Assembly: GCF_001076885.1 (NCBI RefSeq)
Contig: NZ_JVDT01000165.1
Span: 1 to 35,362 of the forward strand
Source of the DNA: Bacillus sp. 522_BSPC
GTDB lineage: Bacteria > Bacillota > Bacilli > Bacillales > Cytobacillaceae
DNA length: 35,362 nt
Direction: 5' to 3'
Part shown: piece after piece, positions 28,041 to 35,362 of the stretch
Layout of the letters: each line of letters begins with the position of its first letter
How positions within the stretch are numbered: the first letter of the stretch is position 1
The notes under the pieces: generated by a model
The model's input: only the letters and a program-made list of their open reading frames with translations
What the model was told of the DNA's origin: nothing
The model's database searches: none
Program-made: the position numbers and the translations under genes

Positions 28041-28559
28041 ATGATGAATCGGGTAGTTCTTGTTGGCCGTTTAACTAAGGATCCGGAGTTGCGCTATACA
28101 CCAAGTGGAGTTGCCGTTGCAACGTTCACACTTGCTGTTAACCGTACCTTTACAAATCAGCAAGGTGAAAGAGAAGCAGACTTCATTAACTGTGTTATTT
28201 GGAGAAAACCAGCAGAAAACGTTGCTAACTACTTAAAAAAAGGAAGTTTAGCGGGTGTCGATGGTCGTATTCAAACGCGTAGCTATGATGGACAAGACGG
28301 AAAGCGTGTATATGTAACCGAAGTATTAGCAGAAAGTGTTCAGTTCTTAGAACCTAGAAACAGCTCTGCTAATAATAGAAGTGACAACATGAATTATGGT
28401 GCCCCAAGAGAACAAGATAATCCTTTTGGAGGATCAAATAATTATCAGAATCAGCGACCTCAAACAAATAGAAATAATCAGGATTATACGAAAGTGGATA
28501 AAGATCCATTTGCAAATAGCGGTCAAATCGATATTTCAGATGATGATTTACCATTCTAA
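28041..28559 (+). CDS. ssbA: Single-stranded DNA-binding protein SsbA
   Basis: SSB coats single-stranded DNA and recruits replication and repair partners through its tail. The 172 residues have the OB fold ('[20 protein letters not shown]', '[21 protein letters not shown]'), then an Asn/Gln/Gly-rich linker and the acidic C-terminal tip [10 protein letters not shown] start at ATG 28041, with AAGGGAG nine bases upstream; TTG 28032 and ATG 28044 are alternatives. It lies between rpsF and rpsR as usual. Confidence 0.97.
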   Translation: MMNRVVLVGRLTKDPELRYTPSGVAVATFTLAVNRTFTNQQGEREADFINCVIWRKPAENVANYLKKGSLAGVDGRIQTRSYDGQDGKRVYVTEVLAESVQFLEPRNSSANNRSDNMNYGAPREQDNPFGGSNNYQNQRPQTNRNNQDYTKVDKDPFANSGQIDISDDDLPF

Positions 28560-28573
28560 TATAATTTTGATGA

Positions 28574-28837
<264 letters not shown>

Positions 28838-28847
28838 TTAGCCTATA

Positions 28848-28883
28848 AAAAACCCTATTAGACTTTTGTTTAATAGGGTTTTT
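28848..28883 (+). terminator. Intrinsic terminator of rpsF-ssb-rpsR
   Basis: AAAAACCCTATTA (28848-28860) and TAATAGGGTTTTT (28871-28883) form a perfect 13-bp stem over a 10-base loop, ending in T residues. Because of its A and T runs it could act in both directions. Confidence 0.9.
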
Positions 28884-29255
28884 GTATTATTTTGGGAAAA
28901 TGAACCACTCTGTCGCATTTTTTTCTGTCCAATACAATACATACATCATTATTTGGAAAAGCTTCTTTTTTTGTACTGCTTATGTCCTAAAGATGTCTGC
29001 TTTATTTTTATTCTAGTATTTCTTCTGAGTAACTTCGTTGAAGAAGAATCAGAATGATAGTAAAATATTAAGTGATGATGCAAACCCTTTCTGGTTATGT
29101 ATATCCTATATCCTGTATCCTCTATTATTTGGATAACCGAAGAGGGATAGACCTTTTTATATTTTAATTTAGTTTAATGGGGTATAATAGTATCAGGTAT
29201 AAAGAATACATAGCAAGGATTATGTGAAATCTCACGAGTTTTAGGAGGAGAAAAA
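28884..29255. other. Gap between rpsR and gdpP
   Basis: No gene is supported; a 63-codon open frame starting in the terminator has no ribosome binding site. Three close TATCC units (about 29100-29122) precede a hairpin TATCC-TCT/AGA-GGGATA (to about 29150) followed by CTTTTT. A TATAAT stands at 29183-29188 and may be the gdpP -10, with no good -35. Confidence 0.45.
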
Positions 29256-31229
29256 TTGCCTACTTTTTTAGAGAAAGGATCCATACGGTATCCATTAATA
29301 TGTTTAATCGGTATTACCATTATCATGCTTGGAATCCTCTCTTTTTATAACTGGGTATTTTCCTTAATTGGGTTAGTCCTTTTTGTTACCCCTTTTTATT
29401 TCATCTTACGAATAGAAAGTCGTCAAAGAAAGGAAACGGAAGAGTATATAACGACTCTTTCCTACCGAGTCAAAAAGGTGGGGGAAGAGGCCCTAATGGA
29501 AATGCCGATAGGAATCATGCTTATAAATGATGACTATTATATTGAATGGACCAATCCCTTTTTGGCATCTTGTTTTGCAGAGGATACACTTGTTGGAAGG
29601 TCATTATATGATGTTTCACCATCGATTATCCCCTTAATTAAACAAGAGGTCGAAACAGAAATCATTACATTGCATGAAAGGAAATTTCGAGTTATTCATA
29701 AAGTGGAAGAGCGCCTTTTATATTTTTTCGATGTTACAGAGCAAACGCAAATTGAGAAGCTTTATGAAGATGAACGTACTGCAATTGCGATTATCTTTTT
29801 AGATAACTATGATGATTTAACACAAGGGATGGATGACCAGACGAGAAGTAGCATCAATAATACTGTTACTGCCATTTTAAATAAATGGGCTACAGATAAT
29901 GGAGTATTATTAAAACGAATATCTTCTGATCGCTTCATTGCTATTTTTAATGAACATATTTTACAAAGCTTGGAGAAAGGGAAATTCACCATATTAGATG
30001 ATGTTAGAGAATTAACAACAAAGCAGAATGTTCCTTTAACACTCAGTATTGGGGTAGGATCAGGCGTATCCTCCTTGCCAGAGCTAGGGAATATTGCGCA
30101 ATCTAGCCTTGATTTAGCCCTAGGAAGAGGCGGAGATCAGGTTGCGATTAAACAGCCGAATGGTAAAGTGAAATTCTATGGTGGAAAAACTAATCCAGTA
30201 GAAAAACGAACAAGAGTTAGAGCCAGAGTTATTTCCCATGCTTTAAAAGAATTAGTCTTAGATAGTGACAAAGTTATTATAATGGGACATAAAAATCCTG
30301 ACATGGATGCTATTGGCGCAGCAATTGGAATTCATAAAGTTGCTCAAATGAATCAAAAAGATGCATTTATCGTCATTAATTTTCAGGAAATAGATACAGC
30401 TGTTAGAAGGCTGCTAGAAGAAATTAAAAAGCAAGAGTCTCTATTTATGAAATTTATTACACCTGATCAAGCTTTAGAGATGGCAACAGGGGATACTTTG
30501 CTAGTAGTTGTTGATACACATAAGCCTTCTCTAGTGATAGAAGAGCATTTATTGAATAAAATAGAAGATGTAGTAGTAATTGACCATCATCGACGAGGTG
30601 AGGAATTTATTGAGAATCCACTTCTTGTCTATATGGAACCATATGCTTCTTCAACTGCTGAACTTGTTACTGAATTATTAGAATATCAACCAAAAAGTGT
30701 TAAAATTGAAATGCTAGAAGCAACAGCTCTGTTAGCAGGAATTATTGTTGATACGAAAAGCTTTACCTTAAGAACAGGAGCTCGAACCTTTGATGCAGCG
30801 TCCTATTTAAGAGGACAAGGAGCAGATACAGTTCTTGTTCAGAAGTTTCTCAAAGAGGACATTGAAAACTATGTGAAAAGAGCGAAAATAATTGAAAATG
30901 TTCAATTTTATAAAGAGGGTATTGCAATAGCCACTGCCAAAGAAGGCGAAGTAGTGGATAGTGTTCTGATTGCACAAACAGCAGATACTTTATTAACAAT
31001 GGATGGAATCATTGCCTCGTTTGTAATAGCTCCTAGAGGAGAAACAATGATGGGTATAAGTGCTCGCTCTTTAGGAGAAATCAATGTCCAAATTATTATG
31101 GAAAGCTTACATGGTGGAGGCCATTTAACCAATGCAGCTACCCAGCTTTCAAATATGCCAATGGAAGAAGTAGAAGCAAGACTAAAGCTAGCAATAGATG
31201 AGTATTTCGAAGGGAGAAGAAAAGAATGA
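29256..31229 (+). CDS. gdpP: Cyclic-di-AMP phosphodiesterase GdpP
   Basis: GdpP degrades c-di-AMP to pApA, lowering a messenger that controls potassium uptake, osmolyte balance and cell-wall stress. The 657 residues have two membrane helices (about 10-50), a PAS-like haem-binding domain (about 80-150), a degenerate GGDEF domain (about 170-300, with SSDRF in place of GGDEF) and DHH-DHHA1. Catalytic metal ligands visible are H345, D349, D351, D420 and the DHH at 443-445, with the DHHA1 GGGH near the end. Start TTG with TAGGAGGAG upstream. It overlaps rplI by four bases, so the pair is coupled. Confidence 0.97.
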   Translation: MPTFLEKGSIRYPLICLIGITIIMLGILSFYNWVFSLIGLVLFVTPFYFILRIESRQRKETEEYITTLSYRVKKVGEEALMEMPIGIMLINDDYYIEWTNPFLASCFAEDTLVGRSLYDVSPSIIPLIKQEVETEIITLHERKFRVIHKVEERLLYFFDVTEQTQIEKLYEDERTAIAIIFLDNYDDLTQGMDDQTRSSINNTVTAILNKWATDNGVLLKRISSDRFIAIFNEHILQSLEKGKFTILDDVRELTTKQNVPLTLSIGVGSGVSSLPELGNIAQSSLDLALGRGGDQVAIKQPNGKVKFYGGKTNPVEKRTRVRARVISHALKELVLDSDKVIIMGHKNPDMDAIGAAIGIHKVAQMNQKDAFIVINFQEIDTAVRRLLEEIKKQESLFMKFITPDQALEMATGDTLLVVVDTHKPSLVIEEHLLNKIEDVVVIDHHRRGEEFIENPLLVYMEPYASSTAELVTELLEYQPKSVKIEMLEATALLAGIIVDTKSFTLRTGARTFDAASYLRGQGADTVLVQKFLKEDIENYVKRAKIIENVQFYKEGIAIATAKEGEVVDSVLIAQTADTLLTMDGIIASFVIAPRGETMMGISARSLGEINVQIIMESLHGGGHLTNAATQLSNMPMEEVEARLKLAIDEYFEGRRKE

Positions 31230-31675
31230 AAGTAATTTTTCTAAAAGATGTAAAAGGTAAAGGGAAAAAAGGCGAATTGAAAAACGTTGCAGATGGTTAT
31301 GCACATAACTTTCTTTTAAAACAGGGATTGGCTGTCGAAGCAAATGCATCAGCAGTTAGTACGCTAAATGCTCAAAAGAAAAAAGAAGAGAAACAAGCGA
31401 TGGAAGAACTAGAAAAAGCAAAAGAATTAAAAGAAAAGCTGGAAAAAGTAACAGTTGAGCTGCATGCCAAATCAGGTGAAGGCGGCAGATTGTTTGGATC
31501 TATTACAAGTAAGCAAATTGCAGATGAATTAAATAAAAAGCATCAAATTAAAATCGATAAAAGAAAAATTGATTTAAATGATGCTATTCGTTCTCTAGGC
31601 GTGACAAAGGTTCCCGTAAAGCTTCACCATGAGGTTTCAGCAACTTTAAATGTACATGTTAAGGAATTAAGCTAA
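31226..31675 (+). CDS. rplI: 50S ribosomal protein L9
   Basis: L9 is an elongated large-subunit protein. The 149 residues begin '[20 protein letters not shown]' with '[16 protein letters not shown]', followed by the long lysine/glutamate-rich connecting helix (about 50-75) and the C-terminal rRNA-binding domain ('[16 protein letters not shown]'). Start ATG inside the last codons of gdpP (ATGA overlap), with a GAAGGGAG ribosome binding site in gdpP. Confidence 0.98.
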   Translation: MKVIFLKDVKGKGKKGELKNVADGYAHNFLLKQGLAVEANASAVSTLNAQKKKEEKQAMEELEKAKELKEKLEKVTVELHAKSGEGGRLFGSITSKQIADELNKKHQIKIDKRKIDLNDAIRSLGVTKVPVKLHHEVSATLNVHVKELS

Positions 31676-31726
31676 TATTGGAAGTTCCATTTATCTCTAA
31701 ACATGTTAAAATAGAATAAGCTTAAG

Positions 31727-31764
31727 AAAATGTGATACAGGTTTAGCTGGTCACATTTTTTGTT
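31727..31764 (+). terminator. Intrinsic terminator of gdpP-rplI
   Basis: AAAATGTGA (31727-31735) pairs TCACATTTT (31751-31759) over a 15-base loop, followed by more T. Confidence 0.8.
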
Positions 31765-31863
31765 TGACTGATTTTTAACTAAAAATGTAGATGAATATTA
31801 GAGCTTTATAAAAGATATATCATATTAATAGGTAATTGGAAAGAAGAGAAAAAGGAACAGCTG

Positions 31864-31908
31864 TTACAAAAATACCTTTCTTTAGCAGGAAGGAAGCTCT
31901 TTTTGTAA
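31864..31908 (+). repeat. Long hairpin upstream of dnaB
   Basis: TTACAAAAA (31864-31872) and TTTTTGTAA (31900-31908) pair perfectly and enclose a second stem, CTTTCTT/AAGGAAG. It is 74 bases before dnaB. It could be a leader hairpin or weak terminator; it does not belong to any feature I recognise. Confidence 0.5.
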
Positions 31909-31981
31909 AATAGATTGTTGCTTTTTTTTATCTAGGCTATGTTTTTTATCATATCCTCTCATTTTAAGGAGGTTTTATAGA

Positions 31982-33346
31982 TTGAGTGAAGTTTTAAATG
32001 ATCGAATGCCCCCACAGAATATTGAGGCAGAACAAGCTGTACTCGGGGCCATTTTCCTTGAACCACAAAGTTTAACATTAGCTTCTGAGATCCTTATACC
32101 AGAAGATTTTTATAGAGGCGCACATCAAAGAATATATACGACAATGCTGAAATTAAATGACGAAGGAAAAGCAGTCGATTTAATTACAGTGACATCAGAG
32201 TTAGCAGCAACCAATAATTTGGAGGATACAGGTGGAGTCAGCTATTTAAGTGAGTTGGCTGCTTCGGTACCTACTGCTGCAAATATAGAATATTATGCAA
32301 AAATTGTGGAAGAAAAGTCATTGTTGCGCCGCTTAATTCGAACAGCAACGAATATTGCCCAAGATGGGTATTCACGTGAAGATGAAGTAGAAGCTTTATT
32401 AAGTGAAGCAGAAAAGAATATTTTAGAAGTAGCACAGCGGAAAAACGCTGGGGCGTTTCATAATATCAAAGATGTTCTTGTTCGAACATACGATAATATT
32501 GAAGAAATGCATAATCGCAAAGGCGATATTACAGGGATAGCAACAGGGTTTGCTGAACTTGATAAAATGACGGCAGGATTTCAGCGAAATGACTTAATTA
32601 TCGTTGGAGCAAGACCATCTGTTGGTAAAACGGCCTTTGCCTTAAATATCGCTCAGAATGTTGCTGTAAAAACAGGTGAAAATGTAGCCATTTTTAGTTT
32701 GGAGATGGGAGCAGAGCAGCTTGTCATGCGTATGCTATGTGCAGAAGGGAATATAGATGCCCAGCGTCTACGTACAGGATCGTTAACAGATGAGGACTGG
32801 GGAAAGCTAACGATGGCAATGGGAAGCTTGTCCAATGCAGGTATTTTCATTGATGATACACCAGGGGTAAAGATTACAGATATAAGAGCAAAATGCCGTC
32901 GTCTAAAGCAAGAACACGGCTTAGGAATGATATTAATTGATTACTTACAGCTAATCTTGGGAAGTGGCCGTGCTGGTGAAAATAGACAGCAAGAGGTATC
33001 GGAAATTTCTCGTTCCTTAAAACAGCTTGCACGTGAACTTCAAGTGCCTGTCATTGCCTTATCTCAGTTATCACGGGGTGTAGAGCAAAGACAAGATAAG
33101 CGTCCGATGATGTCCGATATCAGGGAATCAGGAAGTATTGAGCAGGATGCGGATATTGTAGCCTTCTTATATCGTGATGATTACTATGATAAAGAATCAG
33201 AAAGCAAGAATATTATCGAAATCATTATTGCGAAACAGCGTAATGGTCCGACTGGAACCGTACAGCTAGCCTTTGTAAAAGAATACAATAAATTCGTTAA
33301 TCTAGAACGGCGTTTTGAGGATGGTGCGATGCCGACAGGGGCCTAA
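31982..33346 (+). CDS. dnaB: Replicative DNA helicase (DnaB family; dnaC in B. subtilis)
   Basis: This is the hexameric 5'-3' helicase that drives the replication fork and is loaded at oriC after DnaA opening. The 454 residues show the N-terminal DnaB domain ('MPPQNIEAEQAVLGAIFLEP'), a linker helix and the RecA-like domain with Walker A ARPSVGKTAF, Walker B 'GMILIDYLQLI' and the C-terminal 'IIAKQRNGPTGTV' with the arginine finger region. No intein is seen. Start TTG with AAGGAGG nine bases upstream. It is transcribed separately from rplI and ends at a strong terminator. Confidence 0.97.
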   Translation: MSEVLNDRMPPQNIEAEQAVLGAIFLEPQSLTLASEILIPEDFYRGAHQRIYTTMLKLNDEGKAVDLITVTSELAATNNLEDTGGVSYLSELAASVPTAANIEYYAKIVEEKSLLRRLIRTATNIAQDGYSREDEVEALLSEAEKNILEVAQRKNAGAFHNIKDVLVRTYDNIEEMHNRKGDITGIATGFAELDKMTAGFQRNDLIIVGARPSVGKTAFALNIAQNVAVKTGENVAIFSLEMGAEQLVMRMLCAEGNIDAQRLRTGSLTDEDWGKLTMAMGSLSNAGIFIDDTPGVKITDIRAKCRRLKQEHGLGMILIDYLQLILGSGRAGENRQQEVSEISRSLKQLARELQVPVIALSQLSRGVEQRQDKRPMMSDIRESGSIEQDADIVAFLYRDDYYDKESESKNIIEIIIAKQRNGPTGTVQLAFVKEYNKFVNLERRFEDGAMPTGA

Positions 33347-33347
33347 T

Positions 33348-33386
33348 AAAAAAGATTAGTAGTTTTAAAGCTACTAATCTTTTTTT
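33348..33386 (+). terminator. Intrinsic terminator of dnaB
   Basis: GATTAGTAG and CTACTAATC pair perfectly over an 8-base loop, with A-runs before and seven T after. It begins one base past the stop codon and could be bidirectional. Confidence 0.9.
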
Positions 33387-33458
33387 ATGCTTTTTTTAGA
33401 TGAATAAATGCATCAATAGGAGCAAATACTACAAAATTATCTATCTTTATTTATCAGT

Positions 33459-33503
33459 TTTTACGAACATAACTTTAATTGATTAAAAAGATTGTTCGTG
33501 TTT
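33459..33503. promoter_or_regulatory. Candidate PurR operator (two inverted PurBoxes)
   Basis: CGAACAT (33464-33470) and ATTGTTCG (33491-33498, reverse CGAACAAT) fit the core of the Bacillus PurBox (CCGAACWWT type) in inverted orientation. They sit just upstream of the purA -35. In B. subtilis purA is repressed by PurR through such a pair. Here the 13-base boxes are 19 bases apart, slightly more than the usual 16-17. Confidence 0.55.
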
Positions 33504-33505
33504 TG

Positions 33506-33535
33506 TTGACTTTTATGTTAAAAAGTTGGTAAAAT
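33506..33535 (+). promoter_or_regulatory. Promoter of purA
   Basis: TTGACT (33506-33511), an 18-base spacer and TAAAAT (33530-33535), about 60 bases before purA. Confidence 0.65.
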
Positions 33536-33596
33536 AGGAATGTTTGATTAAGGATATAATAAAAAGATATAGAAACCTGTGGAGGTGCTTTAGGAT

Positions 33597-34889
33597 ATGT
33601 CATCAGTAGTGGTGGTAGGAACGCAGTGGGGAGACGAAGGAAAAGGTAAAATTACCGATTTTCTATCTGAAAATGCAGAAGTGATTGCACGTTATCAAGG
33701 TGGTAACAATGCAGGACATACAATTAAGTTTAATGGCGAAACGTATAAATTACACTTAATTCCATCTGGGATATTTTATAAAGAAAAAATTAGTGTTGTT
33801 GGAAACGGTATGGTAGTGGATCCAAAAGCAATTATTGCGGAGTTAAAGTACTTACATGACCGTAATGTTACAACAGATAACTTACGAATTAGCAATCGTG
33901 CGCATGTTATTCTTCCTTATCATCTGAAATTAGATGAAGTGGAAGAAGAAAGCAAAGGTGCTAACAAAATTGGAACAACGAAAAAAGGCATTGGACCAGC
34001 TTATATGGATAAAGCTGCACGTATTGGTATCCGTATTGCTGATTTATTAGATAGAGAAGTATTTGAAGAAAAACTTGCAAGAAACTTAGTGGAAAAAAAT
34101 CGTCTGTTAGAGCGCATCTATGAAACAGAAGGCTTTAAATTAGAGGATATTTTAAATGAATATTATGAATATGGTCAACAAATTAAGCAATATGTTTGTG
34201 ACACTTCTGTTGTATTAAATGATGCATTAGATGATGGACGCAGAGTTCTTTTTGAAGGTGCTCAAGGGGTAATGCTTGATATTGACCAAGGTACTTATCC
34301 ATTTGTCACTTCTTCTAATCCAGTAGCTGGAGGCGTAACAATTGGTTCAGGTGTTGGGCCAACTAAAATTAAACATGTTGTAGGTGTATCAAAGGCCTAT
34401 ACATCAAGAGTTGGAGACGGACCTTTCCCAACAGAATTAAATGATGAAATTGGAAACCAAATTAGAGAAGTTGGTCGTGAATATGGAACAACAACTGGTA
34501 GACCACGTCGTGTTGGCTGGTTTGATAGTGTAGTAGTTCGACATGCTCGTCGTGTTAGTGGTATTACAGATCTTTCTCTAAATTCCATTGACGTTTTAAC
34601 AGGAATTGAAACGTTAAAAATTTGTGTTGCTTATAAATACAAAGGGGAAGTAATGGAAGAGTTCCCAGCAAGCCTAAAAGTATTAGCAGAATGTGAGCCA
34701 GTATATGAAGAGCTACCAGGCTGGACAGAAGACATTACTAGCTGTAAAACACTAAGCGATCTTCCGGCAAATGCTCGTCATTATTTAGAAAGAGTATCAC
34801 AGTTAACTGGGATTCCATTATCTATGTTCTCTGTTGGGCCGGATCGTACACAAACAAATATTATACACAGCCCTTGGAGACAAATCTAA
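33597..34889 (+). CDS. purA: Adenylosuccinate synthetase
   Basis: PurA joins IMP and aspartate using GTP to give adenylosuccinate, the first step from IMP to AMP. The 430 residues carry the glycine-rich GTP loop WGDEGKGK at 11-18, 'GGNNAGHT' with the conserved histidine, '[17 protein letters not shown]' and '[14 protein letters not shown]'. The length is normal. Start ATG with GGAGGTG upstream. It is monocistronic, with its own promoter, a candidate PurR operator and a terminator. Confidence 0.98.
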   Translation: MSSVVVVGTQWGDEGKGKITDFLSENAEVIARYQGGNNAGHTIKFNGETYKLHLIPSGIFYKEKISVVGNGMVVDPKAIIAELKYLHDRNVTTDNLRISNRAHVILPYHLKLDEVEEESKGANKIGTTKKGIGPAYMDKAARIGIRIADLLDREVFEEKLARNLVEKNRLLERIYETEGFKLEDILNEYYEYGQQIKQYVCDTSVVLNDALDDGRRVLFEGAQGVMLDIDQGTYPFVTSSNPVAGGVTIGSGVGPTKIKHVVGVSKAYTSRVGDGPFPTELNDEIGNQIREVGREYGTTTGRPRRVGWFDSVVVRHARRVSGITDLSLNSIDVLTGIETLKICVAYKYKGEVMEEFPASLKVLAECEPVYEELPGWTEDITSCKTLSDLPANARHYLERVSQLTGIPLSMFSVGPDRTQTNIIHSPWRQI

Positions 34890-34899
34890 ACATGAAAAT

Positions 34900-34929
34900 A
34901 AAGGTCGTTCTAAATTTTGAACGACCTTT
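34900..34929 (+). terminator. Intrinsic terminator of purA
   Basis: AAAGGTCGTTC (34900-34910) and GAACGACCTTT (34919-34929) pair perfectly over an 8-base loop, followed by GTTTTT. Confidence 0.88.
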
Positions 34930-35149
34930 GTTTTTCCAAGTAGATAGATGGGTATGAGAGAATACAGACTACTTTGTTTGAATTAAAGAGACGATTAACT
35001 TATTCTTAATGGTTGTTGGCTAGCATTTGAATTTGCGATAATGGTAAGGTTGTGGATATATAAACAAACGCAAAAAAGTACATTAATCTTAAAAGGAAAT
35101 GTAGCTTAGAGCAAAATAAAAAAAATTTAAAAAAGTTTTAAGAAAAGTA
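34930..35149. other. Gap between purA and the tRNA cluster
   Basis: AT-rich DNA without credible genes. One isolated DnaA-box-like TGTGGATAT is at 35051-35059. The tRNA promoter lies at its right end. Confidence 0.4.
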
Positions 35150-35179
35150 TTGCTTTTTATTTTGATAATATGCTAATAT
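35150..35179 (+). promoter_or_regulatory. Promoter of the tRNA cluster
   Basis: TTGCTT (35150-35155), an 18-base spacer and TAATAT (35174-35179), about 48 bases before the tRNA-Lys gene, behind an A/T-rich upstream stretch. Confidence 0.6.
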
Positions 35180-35226
35180 AAAAAGCGTCGCAAATGACAA
35201 AAACAAAAGAGACAAGCTCATAATAG

Positions 35227-35302
35227 GAGCCATTAGCTCAGTCGGTAGAGCATCTGACTTTTAATCAGAGGGTCGGAGGTTCGAATCCTCCATGGCTCAC
35301 CA
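35227..35302 (+). tRNA. tRNA-Lys (anticodon TTT)
   Basis: A complete 76-base cloverleaf. The acceptor GAGCCAT pairs with ATGGCTC, the D loop has AGCTCAGTCGGTAGAGC, the anticodon stem-loop is CTGA-CTTTTAA-TCAG with TTT at the anticodon, and the T arm is GGAGG-TTCGAAT-CCTCC. CCA is encoded. Confidence 0.97.
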
Positions 35303-35320
35303 TTTATAGATATCAATCAT

Positions 35321-35362
35321 GGCCCATTGGTCAAGCGGTTAAGACACCGCCCTTTCACGGCG
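35321..35362 (+). tRNA. tRNA-Glu (anticodon TTC), cut by the window end
   Basis: The 5' part GGCCCATTGGTCAAGCGGTT with the anticodon loop CTTTCAC (anticodon TTC) identifies tRNA-Glu. The window ends in the 3' side of the anticodon stem, so the variable and T arms are missing. It lies 18 bases after tRNA-Lys in the same cluster. Confidence 0.9.

Noticed and set aside
28866-29057. 63-codon hydrophobic plus-strand open frame after rpsR
   Set aside because: It begins inside the rpsR terminator loop and has no ribosome binding site; the hydrophobic product follows from T-rich DNA.
34861-34869. Exact DnaA box TTATACACA at the end of purA
   Set aside because: A single site in coding DNA with no partners nearby; one match in this AT-rich window is expected by chance.

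Overview
This window is the replication-origin region of a low-GC Gram-positive, spore-forming bacterium of the Bacillaceae (Bacillus in the broad sense). The evidence is the gene order (dnaA, dnaN, yaaA, recF, remB, gyrB, gyrA on one side; rpmH, rnpA, yidC, jag, mnmE, mnmG, rsmG, noc, soj, spo0J on the other), AT-rich spacers, AGGAGG ribosome binding sites, frequent TTG and GTG starts, sporulation-linked genes (yyaC, soj/spo0J, a SpoIIIJ-type yidC) and two perfect Bacillus-type parS sites. I did not assign a species.

Layout. Positions 1-420 hold a tandem rrn promoter and the 5' leader of a 16S rRNA operon that leaves the window on the minus strand. Positions 420-10884 are minus-strand genes: an HD-GYP-like protein with a damaged HD motif, gyrA, gyrB, remB, recF, yaaA, dnaN, dnaA. 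The origin is split around dnaA. The unwinding site (AT-rich stretch, DnaA-trios, DnaA boxes) lies in the dnaA-dnaN gap at about 9.39-9.53 kb, and a dense DnaA-box cluster lies between dnaA and rpmH at about 11.35-11.61 kb. From 11.99 kb almost all genes are on the plus strand: rpmH, rnpA, yidC/spoIIIJ, jag/khpB, mnmE, mnmG, rsmG, noc, soj (parA), spo0J (parB). Then come yyaC (minus), an MscS-type channel, a DUF951 protein, ychF, a GT4 glycosyltransferase, rpsF-ssb-rpsR, gdpP-rplI, dnaB, purA, and a tRNA cluster (Lys, then a cut-off Glu). Transcription diverges from the origin, so genes run with the replication forks.

How the genes work together. The left arm holds initiation (DnaA), the clamp (DnaN), RecF and gyrase. 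The right arm holds ribosome and RNase P parts, membrane insertion, tRNA wobble modification (MnmE/MnmG), chromosome segregation and nucleoid occlusion (Soj/Spo0J/Noc with parS in spo0J and between rpsF and ssb), the replicative helicase, SSB, and c-di-AMP breakdown (GdpP).

Most of the window is conserved core chromosome. The parts not explained by ordinary annotation are: a GC-richer segment before rnpA that can fold into nested and alternative helices; a dispersed inverted-repeat family with a 19-base exact match between two sites 13.7 kb apart; a 32-bp near-perfect palindrome made of two head-to-head DnaA boxes beside the unwinding site; a third DnaA-box group before mnmE; competing hairpins between mnmE and mnmG; the HD-GYP protein lacking its HD histidine; and a glycosyltransferase gene lying between ychF and rpsF.
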